From: Klebsiella sp. BIGb0138
GTDB lineage: Bacteria; Pseudomonadota; Gammaproteobacteria; Enterobacterales; Enterobacteriaceae
Direction: 5' to 3'
Assembly: GCF_004342285.1 (NCBI RefSeq)
Contig: NZ_SMCV01000008.1
Span: 231,419-295,418 of the forward strand
DNA length: 64,000 bases
Below are positions 55,302 to 63,911 of the stretch, piece by piece. The translations under genes and the position numbers were made by a program. Every line of letters starts with the position of its first letter. Positions within the stretch are counted from its first letter, which is position 1. Under the pieces are notes generated by a model. It did not search any database. It had not been told where the DNA came from and saw only the letters and a program-made list of their open reading frames with translations.

Positions 55302-56328
55302 GAAAAGAGCCCTCGTTCTGGCGGCACTCGCCGTCGCCGCGTTGGCGGCGGCGAGCTACGGCGCTTACTGGTGGCATACCGGGCGCTTTATCCAGACGAC
55401 TGACGATGCCTATGTTGGCGGCGACATTAGCGCCATCTCCAGCAAAATCTCCGGCTATATTCAGCAGCTGGCGGTGCAGGACAATATGGCGGTAAAAAAA
55501 GGCGACCTGCTGATTCGCATTGATGACCGCGATTACCGCGCCGCGCTGGCAAAAGCCGCCGGAGAAGTGGCGGCGCAGCAGGCCGCGCTGGCCGATATCG
55601 TTGCCACCCGGCAGCTACAGCAGGCGACGATTGCCGGCTCTGCGGCCTCGCTACAGGCCGCGACGGCGGCGGCCGAAAAATCGGCTAACGACAACCGACG
55701 TTATAACGCCCTGGCAGCATCCAGCGCGATTTCCGCGCAAATCCGTGATAACGCCTCCGCCGATTATCGCCGGGCGCGCGCCGAGCAGGAGAAAGCCAAA
55801 GCGGAGAAAACCGCGGCCGAACGCCAGCTGGCGGTGCTGGATGCCCGCCAGCAACAAACGCTGGCCGCCCTGGCGCAGGCTCAGGCTAGCCTCGAGATGG
55901 CCACGCTGAACCTCAGCTATACCGAAATTCGCGCGCCGTTCGATGGCGTGATTGGCAACCGTCGCGCGTGGTCCGGTTCGTTCGTCAGCAGCGGCACGCA
56001 GCTGCTTTCCCTGGTTCCCGCGCACGGCCTGTGGATTGACGCCAACTTCAAGGAAAACCAGCTGGCGCATATGCGTGCCGGCCAGCCGGTGACCATCGTG
56101 GCCGACGTGCTGCCGAACCGCACCTTTAAAGGCTATGTCGCCAGCCTGGCGCCGGCGACCGGCTCGCGCTTCAGCATTCTTCCTGCGGAGAACGCGACGG
56201 GGAATTTCACGAAAATCGTTCAGCGCGTGCCGGTCCGCATTGCGCTGGAAGGAGAAGGCGCAAAACTTGACGTACTGCGCCCTGGGCTATCGGTGATCGT
56301 CACCGTGAACGAAAAGAGTCGCCGATGA
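55288..56328 (+). CDS. EmrA-like periplasmic adaptor (HlyD family)
   Basis: 346 aa from MNPASKKRALVL, within the hxlR 3' end. One membrane anchor (8-27), lipoyl halves (TTDDAYVGGDISAISSKISGYIQQLAVQDNMAVKKGDLLIRID and YTEIRAPFDGVIGNR) around a long Ala/Gln-rich helical hairpin, then beta-barrel. Joins the EmrB-like pump to an outer membrane channel, probably TolC because none is encoded here. Overlaps emrB by 4 bp. Confidence 0.87.
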   Translation, partial: NPASKKRALVLAALAVAALAAASYGAYWWHTGRFIQTTDDAYVGGDISAISSKISGYIQQLAVQDNMAVKKGDLLIRIDDRDYRAALAKAAGEVAAQQAALADIVATRQLQQATIAGSAASLQAATAAAEKSANDNRRYNALAASSAISAQIRDNASADYRRARAEQEKAKAEKTAAERQLAVLDARQQQTLAALAQAQASLEMATLNLSYTEIRAPFDGVIGNRRAWSGSFVSSGTQLLSLVPAHGLWIDANFKENQLAHMRAGQPVTIVADVLPNRTFKGYVASLAPATGSRFSILPAENATGNFTKIVQRVPVRIALEGEGAKLDVLRPGLSVIVTVNEKSRR

Positions 56329-57887
56329 GCAGCGCTCAGGCGCTGCCCGCCCCGCAGGGTCTGTCGATGCCGATGGCGAAGAAGATCTTCGCCTTCGCCA
56401 GCATGTGCGTGGGAATGTTTATCGCGCTGATCGATATCCAGATCGTGTCCGCCTCGCTGCGGGATATCGGCGGCGGCCTCTCGGCGGGCGACGATGAAAC
56501 CGTGTGGGTACAAACCAGCTACCTGATCGCCGAGATCATTATTATCCCGCTTTCCGGCTGGCTGGCGCGGGTCATGTCGACGCGCTGGCTGTTTGCCGCT
56601 TCCGCGGCGGGCTTCACGCTGATGAGTCTGCTATGCGGCTGGGCATGGAACATCCAGAGTATGATCGCCTTCCGCGCCCTGCAGGGACTGGCGGGCGGAT
56701 CGATGATCCCGTTGGTTTTCACCACCGCCTTCGCCTTTTTCCAGGGCAAACAGCGGGTCATCGCCGCCGCGACGATCGGCGGCCTGGCTTCTCTGGCCCC
56801 CACGCTTGGCCCGACGGTGGGCGGCTGGATCACCGAAAACTTCAACTGGCACTGGCTGTTCTTTATCAACGTCGTTCCGGGGATTTACATCGCGGTTGCC
56901 GTACCGCTGCTGGTAAAAGTGGATACCGCCGACCCCTCGCTGCTGCGCGGCGCGGATTATCTCAGTATCCTGCTGCTGGCGGCGTCTCTCGGTTGCCTGG
57001 AATATACCCTCGAAGAGGGCCCGCGCTGGGGCTGGTTTGACGACACCACCCTGGCGACCACCGGCTGGATCGCCCTGCTGTGCGGCGTGGCGTTTATTAT
57101 TCGCACCCTGCGCCATCCGCAGCCGGTCATGGATCTTCGCGCCCTGCGGGACCGAACCTTCAGCCTCGGCTGCTATTTCTCGTTTATGGCCGGGGTCGGC
57201 ATCTTCGCCACCATCTATTTAACCCCGCTGTACCTCGGTAGCGTGCGCGGTTTCAGCGCCCTGGAGATCGGCCTCGCGGTATTTTCCACCGGTCTGTTCC
57301 AGGTGATGTCGATCCCGTTTTATTCCTGGCTCGCCAACCGCGTCGACCTGCGCTGGCTGCTGATGGCCGGGCTGATCGGCTTTGCGGTTTCGATGTACAG
57401 CTTTGTCCCGATAACCCACGACTGGGGGGCCGACCAGCTGCTGCTGCCACAGGCTTTTCGCGGACTGGCGCAGCAGTTTGCCGTCGCGCCTACCGTAACC
57501 CTGACGCTGGGCAGCCTGCCGCCCGCCCGGCTTAAGCTGGCCTCCGGGCTGTTTAATTTAATGCGCAACCTCGGCGGCGCCATCGGCATCGCCCTGTGCG
57601 GAACCGTGCTTAACGACAGAACCAATTTGCATTACAGCCGTCTGGCGGATCATCTGAATAACGCCAACCTGGCAATGAGCGATTTTGTCCAGCGCAGCGC
57701 GGCAAACCTTGTCGCTCAGGGGATCTCCCCGGATGCCGCTCATACGGCGGCGCTGAAGAATCTTTCTGCTCTGACGCTGCGGGAGGCGCGAACGCAGGCA
57801 TTTTCCGATGCTTTCTATCTCATCATGATCGGTTTTTTGATCGCCGCGCTGCTGGTTCCCTTGATGAACAAGCCGCAGGCACACTGA
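56325..57887 (+). CDS. EmrB-like DHA2-family MFS drug pump
   Basis: 520 aa with 14 predicted helices. MFIALIDIQIVSASLRDIGGGLSAGDDETVWVQTSYLIAEIIIIPLSGWLARVMSTRW is the DHA2 opening with motif A-like loop; LAPTLGPTVGGWI is motif C. Proton-driven exporter of hydrophobic drugs or lipids with the EmrA-like adaptor. Cotranslated with emrA (ATGA overlap) and followed after 19 bp by fabF. Confidence 0.88.
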   Translation: MSSAQALPAPQGLSMPMAKKIFAFASMCVGMFIALIDIQIVSASLRDIGGGLSAGDDETVWVQTSYLIAEIIIIPLSGWLARVMSTRWLFAASAAGFTLMSLLCGWAWNIQSMIAFRALQGLAGGSMIPLVFTTAFAFFQGKQRVIAAATIGGLASLAPTLGPTVGGWITENFNWHWLFFINVVPGIYIAVAVPLLVKVDTADPSLLRGADYLSILLLAASLGCLEYTLEEGPRWGWFDDTTLATTGWIALLCGVAFIIRTLRHPQPVMDLRALRDRTFSLGCYFSFMAGVGIFATIYLTPLYLGSVRGFSALEIGLAVFSTGLFQVMSIPFYSWLANRVDLRWLLMAGLIGFAVSMYSFVPITHDWGADQLLLPQAFRGLAQQFAVAPTVTLTLGSLPPARLKLASGLFNLMRNLGGAIGIALCGTVLNDRTNLHYSRLADHLNNANLAMSDFVQRSAANLVAQGISPDAAHTAALKNLSALTLREARTQAFSDAFYLIMIGFLIAALLVPLMNKPQAH

Positions 57888-57906
57888 TATTACAGGAGGG
57901 TTAATT

Positions 57907-59181
57907 ATGGGCGTTTCAGCTAAACGTATTGTCGTGACCGGAATGGGGATCGTCAGCCCTCTGGGCTGCGGCGTACAGCACGTATGGCAGTCGCTGCTGG
58001 CAGGGAAGTCAGGTATTTCAAAGCTTAACGAGCAGATGGTCGAGGATATTCCCTGCAAAGTGGCCGGGCAGGTTCCGTCCGTCGAACAAGATCCGCTGCA
58101 TGGCTTCGATCCGCTGGCGGCCATCCCGGCGAAGGAACGCAAAAAAATGGATCGTTTTATCGAGTTTGCGCTGGTTGCCGCGCGTGAGGCGCTGACGCAG
58201 GCCGGGTGGTCGCCTGTATCGGCGGCAGCACAAGATCGCACCGCAACGGTGATCGCCACCGGGATCGGCGGGTTCAGCGAGATCGCCCACGCGGTACATA
58301 CCACGGACGAACGCGGGCCGCGCCGCCTGTCTCCGTTTACCATCCCCTCTTTTCTTGCCAACCTGGCCGCCGGACATGTGTCTATCGCCCACGGTTTCCG
58401 TGGCCCCATCGGCGCGCCGGTCACCGCCTGTGCGGCAGGCGCGCAGGCCATTGGCGATGCCGCACGAATGATCCGCAGCGGCGAGGCGGATATCGCCCTC
58501 TGCGGCGGCGCAGAAGCGGCGATCCATCGCGTTAGCCTTGCCGGGTTTGCCGCAGCAAGGGCGCTCTCCAGCGCCTCCAATGACCGGCCGGAAGCGGCTT
58601 CCCGCCCCTTTGACCGCGACCGCGACGGCTTTGTGATGGGAGAAGGCGCCGGGCTTATCGTGATTGAGTCGCTGGAACACGCGCTGGCGCGCGGCGCCAC
58701 GCCGCTGGCAGAGCTGGTTGGCTACGGCACCAGCGCAGATGCTTATCACCTGACCGCTGGCCCGGAAGACGGCAACGGCGCGCGTCGGGCCATGGAAATA
58801 GCCATTCGTCAGGCGGGGGTCGCAGCGGAAGAGATAGACCATATCAATGCTCACGCCACCTCGACTCAGGTGGGAGACAAAGGTGAACTGGCGGCGATAA
58901 AAAGCCTGTTCGGCACGCATCCCGTCGCCATTACGTCCACGAAATCAGCAACCGGCCATCTGTTGGGCGCGGCCGGCGGGATTGAGGCTATCTTCACCAT
59001 TCAGGCGCTGCGTGACCAGCTGGTGCCGCCGACGCTGAACCTGCATCATCCCGATGAGGATGCAGCAGGTCTGAACCTGGTGGCGCTGGAGGCTCGTCCA
59101 CAAAAGATGCGTTATGCGCTGTCGAACGGTTTTGGCTTTGGCGGCGTCAACGCCAGCCTGCTGCTGAAGCGCTGGGAATAA
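57907..59181 (+). CDS. Beta-ketoacyl-ACP synthase II (FabF-like), efflux-operon paralogue
   Basis: 424 aa. The catalytic triad of a KAS I/II is intact: Cys175 in TACAAG, His316 in NAHATST and His351 in KSATGHLLGA, plus the GFGGVNASLLL end. It would condense malonyl-ACP with acyl-ACP in the cytoplasm. It differs from the housekeeping fabF by context: no acpP or fabG nearby, and an AGGAGG site 19 bp after emrB. A role in a modified lipid or in bypassing a KAS inhibitor is inferred. Confidence 0.88.
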   Translation: MGVSAKRIVVTGMGIVSPLGCGVQHVWQSLLAGKSGISKLNEQMVEDIPCKVAGQVPSVEQDPLHGFDPLAAIPAKERKKMDRFIEFALVAAREALTQAGWSPVSAAAQDRTATVIATGIGGFSEIAHAVHTTDERGPRRLSPFTIPSFLANLAAGHVSIAHGFRGPIGAPVTACAAGAQAIGDAARMIRSGEADIALCGGAEAAIHRVSLAGFAAARALSSASNDRPEAASRPFDRDRDGFVMGEGAGLIVIESLEHALARGATPLAELVGYGTSADAYHLTAGPEDGNGARRAMEIAIRQAGVAAEEIDHINAHATSTQVGDKGELAAIKSLFGTHPVAITSTKSATGHLLGAAGGIEAIFTIQALRDQLVPPTLNLHHPDEDAAGLNLVALEARPQKMRYALSNGFGFGGVNASLLLKRWE

Positions 59182-59218
59182 TCGTTCAGTTCCCCTCAGG
59201 CAAAGGCCGGCGGGGGAC

Positions 59219-59233
59219 TTTCACCAGGTGAAA
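59219..59233. promoter_or_regulatory. Palindrome TTTCACCAGGTGAAA
   Basis: Perfect 7-bp arms with a central A in the fabF-ClC intergenic region. It resembles the palindrome upstream of the tetR gene at 45732 (TTTTACCAGGTAAAA) at 13 of 15 positions. Unknown regulator. Confidence 0.45.
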
Positions 59234-59307
59234 ACGCGTATTGATACTCACGGTTTAATTCAGTTTCTTTATGATTAAGTTTTCCTCCGCGTTAAGGTTC
59301 AACCACC

Positions 59308-60576
59308 ATGACCCAACCATCAGAGCCGACAGGTGCCAGATATTATTTAATCCGCCTGCTTGCTGTCGCGCTAACGGGGATCCTCGCCGGTATCGCCGGC
59401 ATGGCGCTGGCGCTGATTTTACATGGGGTCCAGCATCTGGCCTTCGGCTACAGCCTTGACCAGCTTGTCAGCAGCGAAACCTTTCTCGAGGGCGTTACCG
59501 GCTCGCAGCATCTGCGCCGACTGACGGCGATCATCGGCGGCGGGGCCGTCGCCGGTTTTGGCTGGTGGCTGCTGGCACGCTATGGCAGGAAGCGCGTCGC
59601 CATTGCCGCCGCCGTGGCGAACCCTTGCGCGCCGATGCCGGCGGGCACCACGACGATCCATGCCCTGCTGCAGATTATTACCGTCGCCCTCGGTTCCCCG
59701 CTGGGGCGTGAAGTCGCGCCACGCGAGATGGGTTCGCTGGCGGCGGGGATGGTGGCGCGCAAATGTGGTCTTGCTGAAAACGAAGCCCGGATTCTGATTG
59801 CCTGCGGCGCGGGAGCGGGCCTGGCAGCCGTGTATAACGTTCCGCTGGCGGGGGCGATATTTACGCTGGAAGTCCTGCTGCTGTCGTTCAGCTGGGAGAA
59901 AGCGCTGGCGGCGATAATAACCTCGGCGATAGCGGCGTGGGTCGCCACGCTGGGGCTGGGGGATGAATCTCAGTACCACTTCAGCTCAGCAGCGCTACCG
60001 CACTCCTTTATCGGCTGGGCGATAGTTGCCAGCCCGCTGCTGGGCGCCGCCGCCTGGCTGTTTCGCAAAGCCACGACCGGCGTACGCACCCGGGTCAAAA
60101 CCAACTGGCAGATGCCGGTATTTTGCCTGCTGGCATTCTCGGCACTTGCCGTGCTGAGCCTGTGGTTCCCACAATTACCGGGGAATGGTAAAGGGCCCAT
60201 GCAGCTGGCGATAAGCAGCGGCCTTGGTTTTGACGCTGCGGCACTCCTGCTGGCACTGAAGCTGGCGGTTATTCTTGCCGTACTGCGCGGCGGTGCCGAA
60301 GGCGGGCTGCTGACGCCGGGGTTAACGGTTGGCGCCCTGCTGAGCCTGCTGCTGGCCACCGGCTGGCAATATCTGTTCCCCGGCGGCGACGTGGGCAGCT
60401 TCGCCCTCGTCGGCGGGGCGGCGTTCCTTGCCGCCTCCATGCAGATGCCGATGACCGCCGTCGCGCTGGTGATGGAGTTCACCCATATGGATCACCGCTA
60501 TTTAGCCCCCGCGCTGCTGTGCGCCGCCGGGGCATTCATCACCTGCCGGGTACTGGATAAGAAATATGCATTCTGA
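59308..60576 (+). CDS. ClC-family chloride channel/transporter
   Basis: 422 aa with about ten helices. The selectivity-filter motifs are recognisable: GSPLGREVAPREMG (GREGP-like, keeping the gating Glu), GAGAGLAAVYNVPLAGAIFTLEVL and GAEGGLLTPGLTVGALLS. It probably exchanges chloride or fluoride for protons. The V in place of G in GREGP is a divergent feature. CCACC with weak ribosome site precedes the ATG. Confidence 0.82.
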   Translation: MTQPSEPTGARYYLIRLLAVALTGILAGIAGMALALILHGVQHLAFGYSLDQLVSSETFLEGVTGSQHLRRLTAIIGGGAVAGFGWWLLARYGRKRVAIAAAVANPCAPMPAGTTTIHALLQIITVALGSPLGREVAPREMGSLAAGMVARKCGLAENEARILIACGAGAGLAAVYNVPLAGAIFTLEVLLLSFSWEKALAAIITSAIAAWVATLGLGDESQYHFSSAALPHSFIGWAIVASPLLGAAAWLFRKATTGVRTRVKTNWQMPVFCLLAFSALAVLSLWFPQLPGNGKGPMQLAISSGLGFDAAALLLALKLAVILAVLRGGAEGGLLTPGLTVGALLSLLLATGWQYLFPGGDVGSFALVGGAAFLAASMQMPMTAVALVMEFTHMDHRYLAPALLCAAGAFITCRVLDKKYAF

Positions 60577-60805
60577 ACTCCGCGGGTCGCCCTCATCACC
60601 TGACCGGCCGATGCGTAAACGGTTCTTTGCCGTCGTCGCAGGCCCGGTCAGAGACGTTTTAACGTTTAGTGTGAATCTCAGCGCGGAGAACACAGTCTGT
60701 TTGCGGAAGCTATTTGTAAATAATATCGTGGGTGCCAACACGGCCGATCGTTCATCTGCCCTGCTACCGATTTAAGCCTACATCACTCAGTTGAGGAGCC
60801 TGGTC

Positions 60806-61756
60806 ATGCCTGATGATCGTCCAAACTCACAGAACATACGGTTGCGACAGGAAACGGCCTCGCTACGCGATGAGATTAGGGCCAAAATCAGAGCCTATAC
60901 CGGACAGCGTGAAAAGGTTCTCTGCCCCTTTCCCGGCGTCAGCGTTGCCGAATTACATCACCCGATGCCTCCCTATGCCTATCTCTACCAGCCCAGCGTG
61001 TCGCTGATTATTCAGGGAGAGAAGCGCGTCAGGCTGGGCGAAAGAACCTATGTTTATAATGAATCCCACTTTCTTCTGACTGCCGTCAATTTGCCAACCG
61101 TCGCTGAAGTCATGCAGGCCAGCGCTGAGCAACCGTTCATCTCGCTGCTGTTACAGCTGGACTTATCCCTCGCCCGGGAAGTGATGATCGATATGAAACA
61201 ATACGGGAATGATGCGGAATACGCTGATGAGGGGATGTCGCTGGGCCCGGCCGACGGCCCGCTGCTTGATGCGCTGCTGCGCTATCTGAGCGTGAACGAA
61301 CAGCCACAGGATAAAGGCTACATGGGTAACCTCATTCAGCGCGAAATACTGTATCGTATTTTAACCAGTCCGGCGGGCAGGACCTTACGGGAAACCGTGC
61401 TGACGGGCTCGAGTGGGCAACGGATATCCGTGGCCATCGACTGGCTACGCGATAACTATGCGCAGCCGTTAAAGGTCGAAGCGCTGGCGCGGATTGCCGG
61501 CATGGGCGTCTCCACGCTGCACCACCATTTTCGCCGCCTGACCAATATGAGCCCGTTGCAGTACCAGAAGCAGTTACGCCTCCTTGAAGCCAGACGATTG
61601 TTATTGTCGCAAGATGCGGATGCCTCGACGGCGGCGATCAGCGTGGGGTATGAAAGCGTCAGCCAGTTCCACCGTGAGTACAAGCGTCAGTTTGGCATCA
61701 CGCCGATTGGCGATAAAGCCTTGTCGCTGGCGGCTGGCACGGCGCGCCCCGACTGA
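60806..61756 (+). CDS. AraC-family transcriptional regulator
   Basis: 316 aa from the ATG with GAGGAG 7 bp upstream. N-terminal AraC_N cupin-like domain (about 30-190, PGVSVAELHHPMPPYAYLYQPSVSLIIQGEKRVRLG) and a C-terminal pair of helix-turn-helix motifs (210-305, LARIAGMGVSTLHHHFRRLTNMSPLQYQKQLRL). It resembles YqhC, which activates the aldehyde reductase yqhD. Here it faces a zinc alcohol dehydrogenase gene tail to tail, which it may control. Confidence 0.85.
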   Translation: MPDDRPNSQNIRLRQETASLRDEIRAKIRAYTGQREKVLCPFPGVSVAELHHPMPPYAYLYQPSVSLIIQGEKRVRLGERTYVYNESHFLLTAVNLPTVAEVMQASAEQPFISLLLQLDLSLAREVMIDMKQYGNDAEYADEGMSLGPADGPLLDALLRYLSVNEQPQDKGYMGNLIQREILYRILTSPAGRTLRETVLTGSSGQRISVAIDWLRDNYAQPLKVEALARIAGMGVSTLHHHFRRLTNMSPLQYQKQLRLLEARRLLLSQDADASTAAISVGYESVSQFHREYKRQFGITPIGDKALSLAAGTARPD

Positions 61757-61804
61757 AGGTCCACGTAACGGCTGACATCGATGCGCCGATGTCAGCCACC
61801 ATCA

Positions 61805-62860
61805 TCAGGCGGACAGCGAGGCCATATCAATCACGAAACGGTACTTCACCTCTCCCCGCTCCATGCGTTCAAACGCCTGGTTAATCTGCTGTATGGGGAT
61901 GATCTCGCACTCCGGGTAAACCCCTTTCTGCGCGCAGAAATTCAGCATTTCCTGGGTTTGCGCAATGCCGCCGGAAGGTGAACCGGTAATGCGGCGGCGC
62001 CCCAGAATTAGCGGTAAGGTGCTGAAACCCTCCATATCGCCCAGATTGCCGACAATCACCAGCGCCCCTTCGATATCCAGCAATTGCACATACGGAGAAA
62101 CATCATGGCGGGTGGGAATCGTGTCAATAATCACATCGAAAGAGGAGCCTGCCCGCTGCATATCCTCTGCTGACGTCGAGAGTAAAACATGCTTCGCTCC
62201 TAGCTCATGCGCCTCCTGAGCTTTTGCCGCACTCCGGGTGATCACGGTGACCGTGGCGCCCAGCGCCTGCGCCAGACGTACGGCAAGATGCCCCAGGCCA
62301 CCGATGCCGATGACACCAACGCGTGAACCCGGGCCCACATTCCAGGTTCGTAGTGGGGAGTAAACGGTAATGCCGGCGCACAGAAGCGGCGCGGCGCGGG
62401 AAGGATCGAGCGCTTCCGGTAGCGTTAAGACAAACTCTTCCCGTACCACGATATGTTTCGCATAGCCGCCATAGGTGATCTCCCCCGAAATACGATCGCG
62501 GCCATTGTAGGTTACCGTCGGAAATTCGCGGCACATCTGTTCTTCGTGGCGACGGCACTGATCGCACTCCTGGCAGCTGTCGACTATCGTCCCGACGGCC
62601 ACCATCTGCCCAACCTGATAGCGACTCACCTCGCTACCAACGTCAGTCACCCGGCCAATAATTTCGTGCCCGGGAACGCAGGGGTAAACGGTCGGCCCCC
62701 ACTCTTTCCAGTCGTCCCGGGTTTGATGCAGATCGCTGTGACACACCCCGGACCACAGGATCTCAATCGCCACATCATTCCTGCGCAAGGCGCGTCGTTC
62801 AAAGCTAAAGGGAACCAGCGGAGTGGCGGCGTTAAGTGCGGCATAACCCATCGTTTTCAT
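61805..62860 (-). CDS. NAD(P)-dependent zinc alcohol dehydrogenase, YahK/CAD-like
   Basis: 351 aa, medium-chain dehydrogenase. Catalytic zinc ligands Cys40, His65 and Glu66 (GHEIIG), structural zinc Cys96, Cys99, Cys102, Cys110, and Rossmann motif GIGGLGHLAVRLAQALGA. It probably reduces a broad range of aldehydes with NADPH. Ends near PSGGIAQTQEMLNFCAQKG, as in YahK. Convergent with an AraC regulator 48 bp away. Confidence 0.87.
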   Translation of the reverse strand: MKTMGYAALNAATPLVPFSFERRALRRNDVAIEILWSGVCHSDLHQTRDDWKEWGPTVYPCVPGHEIIGRVTDVGSEVSRYQVGQMVAVGTIVDSCQECDQCRRHEEQMCREFPTVTYNGRDRISGEITYGGYAKHIVVREEFVLTLPEALDPSRAAPLLCAGITVYSPLRTWNVGPGSRVGVIGIGGLGHLAVRLAQALGATVTVITRSAAKAQEAHELGAKHVLLSTSAEDMQRAGSSFDVIIDTIPTRHDVSPYVQLLDIEGALVIVGNLGDMEGFSTLPLILGRRRITGSPSGGIAQTQEMLNFCAQKGVYPECEIIPIQQINQAFERMERGEVKYRFVIDMASLSA

Positions 62861-63244
62861 AGCTGCTCCAGTTGTGCATTAATCTTCCTGAACTGTAGCG
62901 GCCAGATGGATAACCAGGTGAGCCCGATCCTGCCTGATTACTGCCTATTACTCTTGAGCAATGGATATTGACAAGCGGGAAAATATCGCCGGGTAGCAAC
63001 CTGTATATCGACCGGCATGGTCTCTGGAATGACGATCAAAATTATCACACGGAATCTATCGCTGCCCTTCCGTTCAGGAGGATCTGATCTCCTCCCAGTA
63101 AACAGAGCCAGTCACAAACGAGGGGTTGTTTAGCAGCTTTAGCAAGTGTGACAGACGATAGGCATTAAGAGGAGTACGTGCGCATGAAACTCTTGCTTGA
63201 TCACGTACGTGCATTGAAATGAATATAAGGGGGCAGTTTGCCCC
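62861..63244. other. Intergenic stretch with small ORF and terminator-like hairpin
   Basis: 384 bp without a recognised gene. It has a palindromic GGAGGATC...GATCTCCTCC near 63077, a 12-codon frame (63184-63222) after GAGGAG with inverted repeats GTACGTG/CACGTAC overlapping it, and the hairpin at 63229-63245. Confidence 0.4.
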
Positions 63245-63252
63245 CTATTCTT
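63229..63252. terminator. Terminator-like hairpin at the 3' end of the lipoprotein gene
   Basis: Perfect 7-bp stem GGGGGCA/TGCCCCC with a 3-base loop followed by TATTCTTT on the plus strand. On the minus strand it follows the lipoprotein stop. Confidence 0.5.
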
Positions 63253-63601
63253 TAGGATAAGAAAGTTCAGCAGTGACTAAATGCGACTCTGATTTATCAG
63301 ATTGGACGTCATACGCGAAGTTATACCGCTCTCCAGATGTAAACTTAAATCCGAACACAGGAAGACACTCACCTTTAGGAACATAAACAGGCTTGTCATC
63401 AAAAACCTTGTGAAGAGAGTCGCTTTTATCGCTGTTGATTTGAATAGCGGTGATCCGTTCCTGCGGCTCCAGTGGTGAAACCACACAAACTTGATTATCT
63501 TTGATAAATGCCGTTGTAGATTCACGATCTACCATTCGATCACCAGGACCAGGGCATCCTGTTAAGAGAAATACAACACCCAGCAACATTTTGTTCTTCA
63601 T
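63245..63601 (-). CDS. Putative T6SS immunity periplasmic lipoprotein
   Basis: 118 aa from MKNKMLLGVVFLL. Lipobox LLTGC gives acylation at Cys 16, then PGPGDRMVDRESTTAFIKDNQVCVVSPLEPQERITAIQI. Matches the style of a family annotated as T6SS immunity periplasmic lipoprotein. It starts 2 bp after the stop of the HExxH effector remnant, as in effector-immunity pairs. Would neutralise a periplasm-acting effector. Confidence 0.7.
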   Translation of the reverse strand: MKNKMLLGVVFLLTGCPGPGDRMVDRESTTAFIKDNQVCVVSPLEPQERITAIQINSDKSDSLHKVFDDKPVYVPKGECLPVFGFKFTSGERYNFAYDVQSDKSESHLVTAELSYPKE

Positions 63602-63603
63602 GT

Positions 63604-63911
63604 TTAACGCACCTTCCCTGTTACGATTTTCTGGTAAAGCGCAGGGACATCCTGCAACAAATCTATGCCCCTGTACATCCCCATGCGCCCAGGTCTCTGG
63701 TAGTAAGACCACTTACTGATCCCATAAACCAGCAGTAACCAGTAATCAGCTATAATAGAGGCTTGCTGTTCAAGAGAGTAATCAGTGAGCTTTTCTTTAT
63801 CCAGCCTGTAGGTATATTCAGCAGCCCAGCTAAAAGCGCCCCGCATTCTCACCCATTGCCCGTGCTGATGTTGCCACACATGCCCCAGTTCATGGATGAA
63901 AACGTTGGATT
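63604..63911 (-). pseudogene. 3' remnant of a zinc-metallopeptidase-like T6SS effector, cut by an IS
   Basis: About 102 C-terminal codons: SNVFIHELGHVWQHQHGQWVRMRGAFSW, with HELGH as the HExxH zinc motif, then YRLDKEKLTDYSLEQQASIIADYWLLL. The pattern fits the FIHEMxHVWQ family found beside VgrG genes. The reading frame enters IS sequence at about 63912 and meets a stop at 63949 when read back, so the start and N-terminus are gone. The lipoprotein downstream is probably its immunity protein. Confidence 0.7.

Noticed and set aside
57558..58700. 380-codon minus-strand frame opposite emrB and fabF
   Set aside because: It is antisense to two well-supported genes. Low-complexity Ser/Ala/Arg composition is typical of GC-rich shadow frames, and no domain is seen.
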